Both the position numbers and the translations under genes were made by a program. 64,000 nt of DNA. Source: DASZWJ01 sp963813895. GTDB lineage: Bacteria; Pseudomonadota; Gammaproteobacteria; JAURND01. Where the stretch lies: assembly GCA_963813895.1 (NCBI GenBank), contig CAWFAS010000004.1:434001-498000 (forward strand), written 5' to 3'. Shown one piece after another: positions 9,611 through 18,815 of this stretch (positions are counted from its first letter, which is position 1; every line of letters starts with the position of its first letter). Under the pieces are notes generated by a model. The model ran no database searches. It was not told where the DNA came from and saw nothing but the letters and a program-made list of their open reading frames with translations.

Positions 9611-9648
9611 AAGACCGAAATCTTAGTTTTTACTAAGATTTCGGTCTT
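9611..9648 (-). terminator. Rho-independent terminator of tmRNA
   Basis: A perfect 16-bp stem, AAGACCGAAATCTTAG paired with its complement around a 6-base loop. On the minus strand it is followed by a run of T. It lies 25 bases past the tmRNA 3' end. Confidence 0.95.
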
Positions 9649-9673
9649 AAAGGGACATCCTTGGATTTAAAAT

Positions 9674-10030
9674 TGGTGGAGGCGGCGAGAATCGAACTCG
9701 CGTCCGCAAATCCTCTACCTTCGGTTCTACATGTGTAGCCACATCTTTTAATTTAACTGTTGATCACCCGATGGGCAGGAGAATCAACAACGAGCTTTCT
9801 AAGTTTTAACAGTCTGAATGAAAGCGCTTCAGACCGCGATCTTATGAAAAATGACCGTTGAACAGAACCCATAAGCAGGTCCAATCAACGGCACAACGCT
9901 GGTTTTTAAGCAGCGACTGCGAAAGTTTCGTCGTTTGCGACTATATTTTGTAACTCATTTTAACGAGTGAAGCTACCTACTCGACACGCTCCTAAGGCTT
10001 TGTAATCCACGTCGAAACCATGTCGCCCCC
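9674..10030 (-). ncRNA. ssrA: Transfer-messenger RNA (tmRNA)
   Basis: The minus strand begins GGGGGCGACATGGTTTCGAC and ends with a T-arm and an encoded CCA, the hallmarks of one-piece tmRNA, 357 nt long. It rescues stalled ribosomes with SmpB. The tag frame at 9906-9938 reads ANDETFAVAA before TAA, comparable to the E. coli tag ANDENYALAA, with a resume alanine codon. The 3' end is a frequent integration site, and a truncated integrase lies just downstream. Confidence 0.97.
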
Positions 10031-10096
10031 TTATACTATAATTATATAGGAGAAATAGGTCCTTAACCAGCTTACTGTCATCCAGCTCATCCAGCT

Positions 10097-10741
10097 TTAT
10101 TTATGAATAAGATGCTTTGCTAATTCCCGCTTTAACACCTCACTGAGTTGAGTCAATTGTCCATGAAAAAAATGGCTCACGCCCGGCAAAAAGACCCTGT
10201 GTATCGGTACAGATAATGTCTTTATCCAAGCTTTAACATCGGATACCGGGACCACCTCATCTGTTTCGCCCATAATTAACAGCCAAGGACAATGTACCCC
10301 GTTTGCTTCCGCAAAATCCAGATGATTCACTGCGGGAGCAATCGTTACTAATTGGGCAATATCATCCTCCTGCGCTGCTGCCCGCATGGCCGGATAACAA
10401 CCAAAAGAAAAGCCGGCCAGCCAAATTGTCTTACCAGGGAAATTGGCTCGTGCCCATGCAATCACTGCCAATAAATCCTCAGTTTCTCCGATCCCCGCAC
10501 CATAATTACCCGCACTTTCGCCTACACCGCGAAAATTAAAGCGGATTGTATATAAGCCGAGTTCGTGAAAAGTCCGGGCAATAGTCGTTACGACTTTATT
10601 GTGCATGGTGCCTGCAAATAAGGGGTGCGGGTGACAAATAATAGCAATTGCCAATGGTTCGGGGGTTATGGCCGGTGAGACTAAAGCTTCGAGCGGGCCT
10701 GCGGGGCCGGGGATCATTATAGGATTGTGTACTAATGGCAT
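10097..10741 (-). CDS. Alpha/beta hydrolase, COG2945 type
   Basis: A 214-residue cytoplasmic hydrolase. The nucleophile elbow is GFSFG (S112), the acid is probably D161 in GETDEVVP, and the histidine is H190 in SHFFHG, giving a complete triad in the usual order. The early HPHPLFAGTMHNKVV and RFNFRGVGES motifs are typical of the small COG2945 family. Substrates are not known; esterase or peptidase-like activity is possible. It reads away from tmRNA, alone, with no signal peptide. The start is the ATG at 10741. No regulation is visible. Confidence 0.85.
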   Translation of the reverse strand: MPLVHNPIMIPGPAGPLEALVSPAITPEPLAIAIICHPHPLFAGTMHNKVVTTIARTFHELGLYTIRFNFRGVGESAGNYGAGIGETEDLLAVIAWARANFPGKTIWLAGFSFGCYPAMRAAAQEDDIAQLVTIAPAVNHLDFAEANGVHCPWLLIMGETDEVVPVSDVKAWIKTLSVPIHRVFLPGVSHFFHGQLTQLSEVLKRELAKHLIHK

Positions 10742-10807
10742 GGTAGTTACTCAATGGGTTAGTTTGTCTTATATTCTAACGATAACCTGTTGCCGGTACT
10801 AGCCTGA

Positions 10808-11068
10808 TTATTTTGAATGCAGATGGGAGCTGCCTATGTATGGGTTGGGATGGCTTGCGCAACCCCTCTCCCTAACCTCCTTGTTATTTAAGCTTGCCTC
10901 CTTAATACTGCCATTTTCTTCACAAATATAGACAGTCACCCGATCGCCACATAAAGGATTGAATCCTTCATAAATACCATTAGCACAGGCATTTTCAGCA
11001 AAATTCCGCAGCCTGCGGCCATGATCGATAATAATCTCCTGATATAAATTATCAAAGCTTGTCATCAT
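10808..11068 (-). pseudogene. SufU/NifU-type Fe-S scaffold, N-terminal stub
   Basis: The first 60 or so residues match the SufU branch of iron-sulfur scaffold proteins: LYQEIIIDHGRRLRNF and then GFNPLCGDRVTVYICEENGS, with the first cluster-binding cysteine and Asp (LCGD). After KEASLNNKE the frame runs into repeat-like sequence (CTCCCTAACC, palindromic) and stops. The second and third cysteines are missing. An insertion of repeat DNA probably cut the gene, and it should be inactive. It lies ten bases downstream of the Sel1 gene. Confidence 0.75.
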
Positions 11069-11077
11069 TTAAATAAC

Positions 11078-12085
11078 CTATGATGTAAAATTTTTTTCTG
11101 TTTGATGCGGGTCTGTAGAATCTGAATCGGTTGAGTTCTGGCGGAGATACTTGCTATACTCAAAATCATACTTTCGTTCATAAAAAATGGCTTCATTTGG
11201 ATCTCTTGTCACCCCCCGGCCATTAGAATAAACAAATCTTAATCGGAATAGAGCCTCTAAACTCACCTGTTTAGCAGCCAAATGGTATAAGCGAACTGCT
11301 TGTTTGTGATCTTGAGTTACTCCTTCACCTTTAGCATAACATTCTGCTAAATTATATTGGGCTTCTGCATGCCCCTGCTTAACAGCCAAACCGTATAATC
11401 GAATCGCCTCTGCGGGATCTTCTGTCACCCCAACGCCAAGCTTATAAAGTTTTCCTAAATAACATTGGGCTCCTGCATGCCCCTGCTTAACAGCCAAACC
11501 GTATAATCGAACCGCCTCTGTGGGATCTTTTGTCACCCCAGCGGCGCCAAGCTCATAAAGTTTTCCTAAATGACATTGGGCATCTGCATGCCCATTCTCA
11601 GCAGCTAAACCATATAATCGAACGGCTTCTTTTTTATCTTTTTCGACCCCATAGCCATTCTCATAATGCTCTCCTAAATAAAATTGGGCATCTGCATGCC
11701 CCTTCTTAGCAGCTAAATCAAATAATCGCACCGCTTCTTTTTCATCTGCTTCGACGACACCATCACCAGTAGAATAACTAAGTCCTAAATTGCATAGGGC
11801 TCCTGGATGTTCTTGTTTAGCAGCTAAACCAAATAATCGAACTGCTTCTTCGTAATTTTTCTCTACCCCTATACCTCTTTCATAAAAAAGTCCTAAATCA
11901 TATTGAGCTCCCACATGTCCCTTATCAGCAGCCAAACGATATAAGCGAGCTGCTTCTTTGCTGTCTTTTTCAATTCCTTTGCCAGCCTTATACCGAACCG
12001 CTAAGTTATATAATCCTTCTGCATTCATTTCTGATGCTGATGTTGTTGTTTTTTGTATAATTTCTTTATATGCACTACTACTCAT
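11078..12085 (-). CDS. Sel1-repeat protein
   Basis: 335 residues made almost entirely of Sel1-type helical repeats of 36-38 residues (eight clear units). Each has the pattern A.YNLG..Y..G.GV..D..EAVRLY.LAA..GH. There is no signal peptide or membrane segment, so it is likely cytoplasmic or exported by a specialised system. Sel1 proteins are scaffolds; in Legionella several act in host interaction and others act as immunity proteins. The repeats around residues 140-240 are very similar to one another, a sign of recent internal duplication. The end is Ser/Asp-rich. No partner gene is adjacent apart from the SufU stub. Confidence 0.85.
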   Translation of the reverse strand: MSSSAYKEIIQKTTTSASEMNAEGLYNLAVRYKAGKGIEKDSKEAARLYRLAADKGHVGAQYDLGLFYERGIGVEKNYEEAVRLFGLAAKQEHPGALCNLGLSYSTGDGVVEADEKEAVRLFDLAAKKGHADAQFYLGEHYENGYGVEKDKKEAVRLYGLAAENGHADAQCHLGKLYELGAAGVTKDPTEAVRLYGLAVKQGHAGAQCYLGKLYKLGVGVTEDPAEAIRLYGLAVKQGHAEAQYNLAECYAKGEGVTQDHKQAVRLYHLAAKQVSLEALFRLRFVYSNGRGVTRDPNEAIFYERKYDFEYSKYLRQNSTDSDSTDPHQTEKNFTS

Positions 12086-12249
12086 TCTAAAGCCCTCTTT
12101 AATATATTATTACCACTATTCCACTTAACTAACCAACAGAAATCAGAGCAGCAGCAACTAACCAGCGCAGGTATACTAACAGCCCCGACCAGAATGGTGC
12201 AACAAATCATGGCAGGGGCGCCGGTGAATAATGGCTTGGCGCAGCGCAT

Positions 12250-12620
12250 TTGACACTAACAAATAATGCAATGTACTAGTCATAATGATAGTTGGGTGAC
12301 GTATGCTGCTTGGCAGGGAGATGTAGCTAAGCTTAAACTCTTTCTCAGCTCTGACGTACATAAGTAGAGGTTGCCGTGAAGTCTTCCTTTTCTTTTTTTA
12401 ATGTTGATAAACAAATAAATGAAAAAACCGAAGCTGCCTTGCAATCTTAGCAATCGAGCAAGCAGAAAAGAAACAACAAGAAGATGAAGAACCCGAGGTG
12501 GCAGCTAAGATAAAAAAAAATAATGCTGGCTGGACGGAATTAACTACTTTTAAAAGATCTTGAATTTGACGGCTCAGATTCATGAGAAATTAAAAAGAGC
12601 CTGATAAGCATTTAGAGGCA
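12250..12620 (+). pseudogene. Degraded gene remnants with an ankyrin-like piece
   Basis: Short open pieces in different frames follow each other. One, ending at 12367, reads NDSWVTYAAWQGDVAKLKLF, like an ankyrin unit. The next are NVDKQINEKTEAALQS and a charged QAEKKQQEDEEPEVAAKIKK. Stops separate them. The order fits a decayed effector-like gene with ankyrin and coiled-coil parts. This is a weak call. Confidence 0.35.
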
Positions 12621-12764
12621 ATTACCAGCCGTCCTTTATTGTTGCATGCTGTTGCCAAGCAAACTACCCATGCTGGGCAAACACAAATTAGTATCAGTTC
12701 CCGTTTTTAGGTTTAATCACATAAATGCGATAAAATACTAATATTCACCAGGAGGATCTCGAAC

Positions 12765-13754
12765 ATGAAAATCATAATGTTTAGCATACAACCAAATGAA
12801 AAACCCTTTATAACTCAAGCAAATCAGCATTATAAATATGATCTTACCTGGGTCGACGCTCGTCTTAATCATCATACTGCAACGCTCGCCCAGGGTTTCT
12901 CAGCTGTGAGCTGCTTTGTCACGGATTGCCTGGATGCACAGACTATCAAAATCCTAGCCAAAGGTGGGACAAAATTTATCGCCCTGCGCAATGCCGGGTT
13001 TAATAATGTCGATTTAAAAGCAGCAAAAAAATATGGTTTGGTGGTTGCCAGAGTACCTGCCTATTCACCTTATGCAGTGGCTGAATTTGCTTGCGGGTTA
13101 ATTTTGTCATTAAACCGGAAAATTCCGCGCGCTTATTGGCGAGTGCGCGATAATAATTTTTCACTTGATGGCTTACTTGGGTTTGATTTACATGAAAAAA
13201 CTGTGGGGGTAATTGGCACAGGTAAAATCGGCGAGGTATTTTGTAAAATCATGCAAGGATTTGGCTGTCAATTGCTCGGCTATGACCCTTCTCCCAATGA
13301 AGCCTGTGTCCAATATGGGTTGCGTTATACCAGTTTGAAAAAGCTTTATCACGAGGCAGATATTATCAGCCTGCACTGCCCATTAACTGAAAGTAGCCAC
13401 CATCTTATCAATGCCGCTGCATTGCGGCAGATGAAGACTGGAGTTATGTTAATTAACACAGGACGTGGGGCACTATTGAATACTAAAGCCGTCGTCAATG
13501 CCTTAAAAAATGGCAAAATTGGCTATCTCGGTATTGATGTCTATGAGGAGGAAGAAGATCTGTTTTTTAGAGATCTTTCTAGCCAGATTTTGCAGGATGA
13601 TGTTTTCGCCAGATTGCAATCTTTTCCTAATGTGATTATTACGGGGCACCAGGCGTATTTTACTGAGGAGGCTTTGCTGCATATTACTAACACCACTTTG
13701 CAAAATATTAAAGATTTTGTTCAGGGTAAGTTGGGGGGTAATCGGATTGGATAA
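12765..13754 (+). CDS. ldhA: D-lactate dehydrogenase, 2-hydroxyacid family
   Basis: A 329-residue NAD-dependent enzyme that interconverts pyruvate and D-lactate. The Rossmann loop GTGKIG is at 151-156. The catalytic residues are R234 (INTGRGALL), a glutamate in DVYEEEED (about 261-265) and H295 (TGHQAYFTEEAL). The N-terminal MKIIMFSIQPNEK and the region NAGFNNVDLKAA match the LdhA branch rather than SerA. AGGAGG stands ahead of the ATG at 12765. It converges on ddl, with 32 bases between the stops. Its role would be fermentation or redox balance. Confidence 0.92.
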   Translation: MKIIMFSIQPNEKPFITQANQHYKYDLTWVDARLNHHTATLAQGFSAVSCFVTDCLDAQTIKILAKGGTKFIALRNAGFNNVDLKAAKKYGLVVARVPAYSPYAVAEFACGLILSLNRKIPRAYWRVRDNNFSLDGLLGFDLHEKTVGVIGTGKIGEVFCKIMQGFGCQLLGYDPSPNEACVQYGLRYTSLKKLYHEADIISLHCPLTESSHHLINAAALRQMKTGVMLINTGRGALLNTKAVVNALKNGKIGYLGIDVYEEEEDLFFRDLSSQILQDDVFARLQSFPNVIITGHQAYFTEEALLHITNTTLQNIKDFVQGKLGGNRIG

Positions 13755-13786
13755 TATACGCTCCCTGTCGCAGCTCGGTAAGCGGC

Positions 13787-14905
13787 TCACAACCCTTTCC
13801 GCGCAGCTACATCTGATTGAAACACCAACACCCGTTCCCGTGCGAAACGTTCCAAAGCCAAAGCTATCAAGCGATCGATTAAGCCACTATAAGTCATACC
13901 AGTCGCCATCCACAATTGTGGATACATACTAATTTGGGTAAACCCCGGAATAGTATTGGCCTCGTTCAGAATCGCCCGCCCATCAGGCGTGAGGAAAAAA
14001 TCAATGCGCGCCATACCATCACAATTCAAGGCTGCAAAAGCTTTCTTCGCCAAATCCTGAATTTCAGCGATTACTGGCGCCGGTAAATCTGCTGGCATTT
14101 TCAACTCCGCGCCATTGGGATCAAGGTATTTTGCTTCATAACTATAAAATTCATGGTGAGGAATAATTTCGCCAGGCAATGAAGCGGCCGTCTCTTCATT
14201 ACCCAATATTGCACATTCTATTTCACGACCCGGAATAAATTCTTCAATGATAATTTTACGATCATATTGTTGTGCCAATTGTAATGCATTCATAAAATCA
14301 GCACGGTTTTTTACTTTTGATACGCCCACTGAAGAGCCAGTGTTCGCCGGCTTGATAAATAACGGCAAGCCCAAATGGGCTATGACAGCATCATAATCCA
14401 GTTGCGACAATTCAGGCTGGCGCACCACCATCCAACGCGCGACAGGAATATTGGCCGCAGCTAATAGGTGTTTCGTAACTTCTTTATCCATACATACAGC
14501 AGAACTTAAGGTACCAGCACCCACATAAGGAATATTGGCCAAATCGAGCAAACCCTGCAAAGTTCCATCTTCACCATGCGCGCCATGTAGCACTGGAAAA
14601 ACCACATCAATTGCTAAAGACTCCATCTGGATATTTAAAATAACAAAAGGCTCAGTAGCCCCCAAGTTAAACAAAACCCGTCGTCCTTTAATGAGGTCTG
14701 GCAGCGGCTGCATATCCGGATTTTTCAGAATAATTTCGGGAGAATCCAACAAAATCCATTCCCCCTGATGGCTGATTAAGATCACAGACACCTGATAGCG
14801 GTTTATATCCAAAGCCTGGATAATGTTTTTAGCAGACTGTATGGAGACTTCGTGTTCAGCTGATTGGCCACCGCACAGAACGGCTATGTGTAATTTTTTC
14901 TGCAT
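13787..14905 (-). CDS. ddl: D-alanine--D-alanine ligase
   Basis: A 372-residue ATP-grasp enzyme that joins two D-alanines for peptidoglycan. It opens IAVLCGGQSAEHEVSIQSAK. The ATP-grasp signatures are present: TGSSVGVSKV, EEFIPGREIECAILG and then ARIDFFLTPDGRAILNEANT with PGFT. The length matches the longer DdlA-like forms. It is the last gene of a murC-murB-ddl series, but an unknown gene and repeats lie between it and murB. The ftsQ-ftsA-ftsZ genes that normally follow are absent, and ldhA converges on it instead. Confidence 0.95.
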   Translation of the reverse strand: MQKKLHIAVLCGGQSAEHEVSIQSAKNIIQALDINRYQVSVILISHQGEWILLDSPEIILKNPDMQPLPDLIKGRRVLFNLGATEPFVILNIQMESLAIDVVFPVLHGAHGEDGTLQGLLDLANIPYVGAGTLSSAVCMDKEVTKHLLAAANIPVARWMVVRQPELSQLDYDAVIAHLGLPLFIKPANTGSSVGVSKVKNRADFMNALQLAQQYDRKIIIEEFIPGREIECAILGNEETAASLPGEIIPHHEFYSYEAKYLDPNGAELKMPADLPAPVIAEIQDLAKKAFAALNCDGMARIDFFLTPDGRAILNEANTIPGFTQISMYPQLWMATGMTYSGLIDRLIALALERFARERVLVFQSDVAARKGL

Positions 14906-14940
14906 GGATTATCTCTCAATATGCGCAACTTTAATACGAT

Positions 14941-15318
14941 TTAGTAATTTATAAGGGGGGGGGGTGGAGGCGGAGCTATAAGTTCATGCACTTCTGCATT
15001 GCCATCGCCATCATAGCCATAAACTATCCCATCATCAATTGTAGTTCTATCAAGGCGATTAGCGGATGCTAAAGTCATCAGAGTAAGCTCACTAATTCGT
15101 CTTACTGGGGACTCCTGGGAAGATAATTCCGGTGTTTCTCTCCTAGAAGCGTTCGGGGTGAAGAATTTCACATCAGAACCATTCCCCCGGCTAGATTTTG
15201 GCGAAGCTGGTGGAATACAGCAACAACAGCAAAAACACATGAACCTTCTAAAGGAATCAGCTGGCGAACTTTTAGCCGATTCTTTCAAGCGTCTCTTCTG
15301 ATCTTGTTCTGTTGACAT
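14941..15318 (-). CDS. Small protein with a cysteine cluster, unknown
   Basis: 125 residues, not recognised. The first 25 are charged, followed by FRRFMCFCCCCCIPP with six cysteines at 28-34. A Ser/Arg-rich middle follows, and the protein ends in six prolines and LINY. A basic stretch next to a cysteine run looks like a eukaryotic S-palmitoylation signal, which would suit a protein acting at host membranes; this is inference. The proline codons sit on a run of ten G on the plus strand (14955-14964), a slippage-prone tract at the very 3' end. The gene is inserted between ddl and murB, reads in the same direction and has its own GGAGACC before the ATG. Confidence 0.55.
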   Translation of the reverse strand: MSTEQDQKRRLKESAKSSPADSFRRFMCFCCCCCIPPASPKSSRGNGSDVKFFTPNASRRETPELSSQESPVRRISELTLMTLASANRLDRTTIDDGIVYGYDGDGNAEVHELIAPPPPPPLINY

Positions 15319-15445
15319 TATGGTCTCCTTACCGTGGTATTATTAAGAGTGGGTTTTCCTAACCTACTTAAACTAAACATTTTATTTGGATACTCAAGCC
15401 AGTAATAGTATCAGCTTATACCCTAATTAGATGTAAAACTAATTC

Positions 15446-15575
15446 GTAACTGCTCACGCCATAGCCAGCTCAGTCCCGTCGTCCCGCGGCTTGTCCGCGG
15501 GATCCAGGAAAAAGCTGAGAAACCTCATTTCTGGATCCCGCGGACAAGCCGCGGGACGACGGAGTGAGCAGTTAC
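15446..15575. repeat. Palindromic element, family C copy 1
   Basis: 130 bp with inverted ends GTAACTGCTCAC. The inner arms read GTCGTCCCGCGGCTTGTCCG and its complement. The same core recurs at 44814-44982 and 58180-58345, with a half copy near 24410-24440. Confidence 0.9.
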
Positions 15576-15599
15576 ACTAATTCTTAACCTTCTCCCGGG

Positions 15600-15716
15600 G
15601 CGTTGTTGAATAATTCTCTTCCTAACTATCCGAAACTCTATGATCCCCTCTCCCGCAAGGGGAGAGGGGATACAGTGCTTTTCCAAAAATTGGCAGGGAA
15701 TTATTCACCAAAGCCC
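15600..15716. repeat. Palindromic element, family B (GTTGAATAATTC ends)
   Basis: Inverted ends CGTTGTTGAATAATTC and GAATTATTCACCAAAGC enclose a CCCTCTCCCGCAAGGGGAGA hairpin. Further partial copies follow to about 15740. With the preceding element it fills the gap between the cysteine-cluster gene and murB. Confidence 0.8.
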
Positions 15717-15854
15717 CTACGGGAGAGGGGATACAGTGCTTTTAGCTTGTGAGTCTATACTAAACCATTGAGCTTCCTCATCTTTAATATTACCCTGGAA
15801 CGTTATGCTAAATTACAACTTTTCAAAATCATTTTACACTCAACGAACCTTAAC

Positions 15855-16751
15855 TTATGGCTCACCAATGATATGACATTCCGGCTGTAGCGTCACTCCA
15901 GTCTGCTCCTCAACCAGCAATTGCACATTAGCAATCAGGAATTCTATATCCGCTGCTGTAGCCTCACCCCCATTGATAATAAAATTGGCATGCTTAGTGG
16001 ATATCCAAGCACCGCCGATTTTTTTCCCCTTTAAACCACAGGATTCGATTAGTCGGCCTGCAAAATCCCCCGGTGGATTGCGAAACACCGAGCCACAACT
16101 AAATTCACCAATAGGTTGGCTATCATTGCGCTTACGCAACAATTCGCGGATTGCCTGAGTGGCTTGCTGTTCTTCACCTAAGGGGAATTGAAAATGACCC
16201 GCGACAAACCATTCATCTAAGGGACGTTTGACTTCACGGTAAGTAATATTAAAATCCTGACGTAATCTCTGTTGAACGCTCCCACGCCGATCTATAGTTT
16301 CTACAGCTGTGACATAGGACCAGGTCTCACCCTGAAATGCTCCAGCATTCATAGCTAAAGCGCCGCCGACAGTACCGGGAATTCCAGCAAAAAAAGCCCC
16401 TTGCGCCAATTCATGCCGCGCACAGAATTTGGCTAATTTTGCACAAGTCACTCCTGCTTCTGCGCGAATAGTCTGCTCTGCTAGCAAATCCAGTTCTTTT
16501 AAACAACCTTGAGTAAAAATGACCGTACCATTGATTCCACCATCACGGATGAGAACGTTACTTCCCAGTCCTAACCAGACAATTGTTTCTGTGGGAGGTA
16601 ATGTGGGTAAGAAAGCACTAAGATCGGCAAGATCTGCTGGCTTGTAAAAGCGTTTTGCCTTACCGCCGACATGCCAAGAGGTATAATGCGCTAATGATTC
16701 ATCCAATAATAATTCACCGCGCAGGGCCGTTCGGGTTTGCAATTCTGGCAT
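15855..16751 (-). CDS. murB: UDP-N-acetylenolpyruvoylglucosamine reductase
   Basis: A 298-residue FAD enzyme that reduces UDP-GlcNAc-enolpyruvate to UDP-MurNAc with NADPH, in the cytoplasm. The FAD-binding blocks GSNVLIRDGG (63-72) and GIPGTVGGA (123-131) are present. The proton-donor serine is S221 in CGSVFRNP, and the C-terminal glutamate is in PECHIIGEP. Size and the TSWHVGGKA start fit the shorter type II MurB. It lies downstream of murC on the same strand, but a 179-base repeat-filled gap separates them. Confidence 0.96.
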   Translation of the reverse strand: MPELQTRTALRGELLLDESLAHYTSWHVGGKAKRFYKPADLADLSAFLPTLPPTETIVWLGLGSNVLIRDGGINGTVIFTQGCLKELDLLAEQTIRAEAGVTCAKLAKFCARHELAQGAFFAGIPGTVGGALAMNAGAFQGETWSYVTAVETIDRRGSVQQRLRQDFNITYREVKRPLDEWFVAGHFQFPLGEEQQATQAIRELLRKRNDSQPIGEFSCGSVFRNPPGDFAGRLIESCGLKGKKIGGAWISTKHANFIINGGEATAADIEFLIANVQLLVEEQTGVTLQPECHIIGEP

Positions 16752-16795
16752 AACATAATCCTTTTATTGCGTTGGGACCTAACTCAGATACTGGA

Positions 16796-16918
16796 AGCTG
16801 CCTCCTTCCTAACCTTCCCCCGCAAGCGGGGCAGGGACTTGCTCGAGCCAGTATGAGATTGGGTGCGTAACTGACGCTCACCCCTCTCCCTAACTCCCGC
16901 AAGGGGAGAGGGGATCCG
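16796..16918. repeat. Hybrid palindromic repeat between murB and murC
   Basis: It starts as a family A arm (CTCCTTCCTAACCTTCCCCC, then a loop) and ends as a family B arm (CACCCCTCTCCCTAACTCCC with its hairpin). It looks like a recombinant of the two families. Confidence 0.7.
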
Positions 16919-16930
16919 CCGTGAAGTCTC

Positions 16931-18349
16931 TTAGGGCTCCACCAACTGAAACTCCGTTGCCATTAATTTCGGGGCTATAGTACCCACATTACCAGCACCC
17001 TGCGTTAGCAGCACATCCCCAGCACGCAATTCCTGCCGCAGCACTTCCGTTAATGCTTCCATATGTGGCACGAAAATAGGTTCTGCATGGCTACGGGTTT
17101 TGATAGCTGAAAACAAGGCTGCGCCATCTGCTCCCATTATGGGTTTTTCGCCAGCCGGATAAACATCCAATAAGATCAATTGATCTGCATCCTGCGCCAA
17201 CACATTGACAAAATCTGTAAATAAATCCCGCGTTCGGCTATAGCGGTGCGGTTGATAGACGACCACTAAGCGTCGCTCCGGCCAAGCTTGGCGGATAGCT
17301 GACCAGGTTGCTTTAATCTCCCGAGGATGATGACCGTAATCATCAATGACTAGCACATGCCCTGCGCCAACAGGCAGTTCACCATAGATTTGCATTCGGC
17401 GTCCCACACCGGAAAATTTTTGCAGCGCTCGCTGTATCGCAATCGCAGGCATTCCCAGCTTTAAAGCCACTGCTATCGCAGCTGCGGCATTTAACACATT
17501 GTGCGCGCCAGGCAAGTTTAAAGTAATGGCTATTTCCTGGTTATTTCGTGCATCATGTATTTTAAAATGGGTCTCAAATCCTTGCGGATTGAAATCAATA
17601 ATGCGCAAATCTGCCTGCTCGTCAAAACCATAAGTGACTACTGGACGTGAAATACGCGGCAGCAACTCGCGAATCACTGGGTCATCGTGACACATCACTG
17701 CCAATCCATTTTCTGGCAATTGCTGGAGGAATTTAATAAAGGTATCGCATAGGCGATTAAAATCACCGCCATAAGTCCCCAAATGATCCGCATCAATATT
17801 GGTAACAATAGCGATTTTGGGATGTAGAAATAAAAAAGAAGCATCGCTCTCATCTGCTTCGGCGACAAAATATTCACTATAACCTAGATGAGCATTGGCA
17901 CCCGCACTTTTTAATAGGCCGCCAATAACGAAGGTGGGGTCTAATCCGCCTTCAGCCAGAATACTAGCGCATAGGCTGGTGGTAGTAGTTTTCCCGTGAG
18001 TACCGGCGATGGCTATGCCGTATTTAGTGCGCATGAGCTCAGCTAGCATCTCCGCTCGCGCAATAATCGGAATATTCGCCCGCTGTGCTGCAATAATTTC
18101 TGGGTTGTCTTGTGCAATAGCACTGGAGACAACTATCAATTCTATCCCAGCGATATTTTCCGCTTTGTGCTCTGGAAAAATAGTGGCGTGAAGACCTAAT
18201 AAACGTTGGATCATTGCATTTTTGCCTGGATCCGAGCCACTAACCGCGTAACCCAAGTGCAATAGTACTTCCGCAATTCCCCCCATCCCTGCTCCACCGA
18301 TACCTATAAAATGGATGCGTTTTACTTCTTCCAATAAACTGACAGTCAC
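16931..18349 (-). CDS. murC: UDP-N-acetylmuramate--L-alanine ligase
   Basis: A 472-residue Mur ligase that adds L-Ala to UDP-MurNAc using ATP. The N-terminal nucleotide-sugar domain has GIGGAGMGG (16-24). The P-loop is GTHGKTTTTS (116-125), followed by EADESDASF and the ligase-domain signature DDYGHHPREI. Full length. In most relatives murG precedes it and murB follows directly. Here phhB is upstream and a repeat intervenes downstream, so the cell-wall cluster has been broken up. Confidence 0.97.
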   Translation of the reverse strand: MTVSLLEEVKRIHFIGIGGAGMGGIAEVLLHLGYAVSGSDPGKNAMIQRLLGLHATIFPEHKAENIAGIELIVVSSAIAQDNPEIIAAQRANIPIIARAEMLAELMRTKYGIAIAGTHGKTTTTSLCASILAEGGLDPTFVIGGLLKSAGANAHLGYSEYFVAEADESDASFLFLHPKIAIVTNIDADHLGTYGGDFNRLCDTFIKFLQQLPENGLAVMCHDDPVIRELLPRISRPVVTYGFDEQADLRIIDFNPQGFETHFKIHDARNNQEIAITLNLPGAHNVLNAAAAIAVALKLGMPAIAIQRALQKFSGVGRRMQIYGELPVGAGHVLVIDDYGHHPREIKATWSAIRQAWPERRLVVVYQPHRYSRTRDLFTDFVNVLAQDADQLILLDVYPAGEKPIMGADGAALFSAIKTRSHAEPIFVPHMEALTEVLRQELRAGDVLLTQGAGNVGTIAPKLMATEFQLVEP

Positions 18350-18435
18350 AACTTATCCCCCAGATAGGTACAAAATAGAATATTGTACCCAGCTGGCAGA
18401 ATGTAGGCAAATAAAAAGCAGTTACTGGCCCAGAT

Positions 18436-18765
18436 TCACTGGGTTAAGGCATTTACTTTGGCCGCACAAATAAAGTCATTTTCTGATAGTCCACCTATTG
18501 CATGGGTAGAATAACGCACCAAGCAGTGCTGATAGCCTACTTCCAGATCAGGGTGGTGATTTTCCTGGTGCGCCAACCAGGCGATCGCATTAACAAATGC
18601 CATGGTGTGATAAAAATTTTTAAAGGTAAAATCACGGTAAATTTCTTTGCTGTCACCTAATTGCCAGCCAGGAATCTCTTCTAATAGTTGATGCGTTTGC
18701 GATTCTGTGAGAGGCGCAGTGCCTCCTTCACAAGGTAGGCATTTTTTTATGGTTAAATCTGACAT
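18436..18765 (-). CDS. phhB: Pterin-4a-carbinolamine dehydratase
   Basis: A 109-residue enzyme that dehydrates 4a-hydroxytetrahydropterin and so recycles the cofactor of phenylalanine hydroxylase. The active-site block ENHHPDLEVGY (68-78) and the later THAIGGLSENDF (87-98) fit the family pattern, with the three histidines present. Length is typical. AGGAGA precedes the ATG. No phenylalanine hydroxylase gene is in the window. It is separate from murC by 86 bases and reads in the same direction. Confidence 0.93.
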   Translation of the reverse strand: MSDLTIKKCLPCEGGTAPLTESQTHQLLEEIPGWQLGDSKEIYRDFTFKNFYHTMAFVNAIAWLAHQENHHPDLEVGYQHCLVRYSTHAIGGLSENDFICAAKVNALTQ

Positions 18766-18815
18766 GATATCTCCTTATTTAAAGTTAAATTTTGAAGGAA
18801 GACTCGGATAATAGT

